Source: Pseudooceanicola algae (lineage in GTDB: Bacteria > Pseudomonadota > Alphaproteobacteria > Rhodobacterales > Rhodobacteraceae). Taken from it: a DNA stretch of 64,000 nucleotides. Position numbers and translations under genes: made by a program. Positions 63,968 to 64,000 of the stretch are shown one piece after another (the stretch's first letter is position 1; every line of letters begins with the position of its first letter). Location: NCBI RefSeq assembly GCF_003590145.2, contig NZ_CP060436.1, positions 1,088,001 through 1,152,000 of the forward strand. The letters run 5' to 3'. The notes below the pieces were generated by a model. That model ran no database searches, was not told where the DNA came from, and saw only the letters and a list, made by a program, of their open reading frames with translations.

Positions 63968-64000
63968 GCTGCGGTCCTCGCGGTAAATTCCGCCGCAGAC

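Noticed and set aside
1-64000. CRISPR array, rRNA operon or complete prophage
   Set aside because: I saw no regularly spaced repeats, no rRNA sequence and no phage structural genes; only a GTA-type holin and an integrase remnant.

Overview
The window is a stretch of GC-rich chromosome from an alphaproteobacterium, most likely Rhodobacterales (Rhodobacteraceae, Paracoccus/Rhodobacter/Roseobacter-like). The reasons are the gene order trpD-trpC-moaC-moeA-lexA-comEC-gltX-gltA, a DUF4169 plus ribbon-helix-helix pair after fumC, a GAAC-N7-GAAC SOS box in front of lexA, a class II (B12) ribonucleotide reductase, a gene-transfer-agent-type holin, and a GC-rich hairpin repeat of the kind I associate with this family. 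No rRNA or CRISPR array was seen. There are two tRNA genes, Leu(CAA) and Pro(TGG).

Layout. 1-2.2 kb: the 3' part of fumC, then DUF4169, RHH and a MobA-like nucleotidyltransferase. 2.2-3.6 kb: a secreted-type RTX repeat/Hint protein, followed by 1.3 kb without a gene. 4.9-8.3 kb: copA (YHS domains, no HMA) diverging from cueR across a textbook MerR-type promoter, then clpS. 8.6-12.5 kb: a three-gene phosphorelay without a DNA-binding output. 12.7-18.7 kb: a peptide/oligosaccharide-type ABC operon with a TIM-barrel sugar isomerase inside and a double ATPase. 18.8-23.5 kb: an SbcD/SbcC-like (YhaO/YhaN) pair.

23.5-34.7 kb is accessory and mosaic, ending at tRNA-Leu. It has an alpha/beta hydrolase, an orphan GAF histidine kinase, a 435-bp internally deleted IS3 element, a VOC protein and a well-preserved catabolic operon (substrate-binding protein, fused permease-ATPase, Gfo/Idh dehydrogenase, FAD amine oxidase). 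That operon diverges from a LacI-type regulator across two phased palindromic operators. After it come an HsdM remnant, IS-end-like repeats and a truncated tyrosine integrase whose 3' end lies 83 bp from tRNA-Leu.

35-64 kb is mostly core: YqaA, dsbB, nrdJ with an NrdR box and DnaA-like boxes upstream, cytochrome b561, tRNA-Pro, DUF192, a double cold-shock protein, pdxH, fabI, a LysE-like remnant, gpt, an aminotransferase, ppiD, a divergent polysaccharide deacetylase, trpD-ung-trpC-moaC-moeA, lexA, comEC diverging from gltX, gltA, an enoyl-CoA hydratase, ccmH-ccmF and a GTA-type holin.

The best candidates for something not yet described are the LacI-controlled dehydrogenase/amine-oxidase/fused-transporter operon (27.3-33.2 kb, inferred to use an opine-like or other secondary-amine substrate), the phosphorelay at 8.6-12.5 kb, and the RTX-Hint protein. 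All calls come from reading the sequence; no database search was run.
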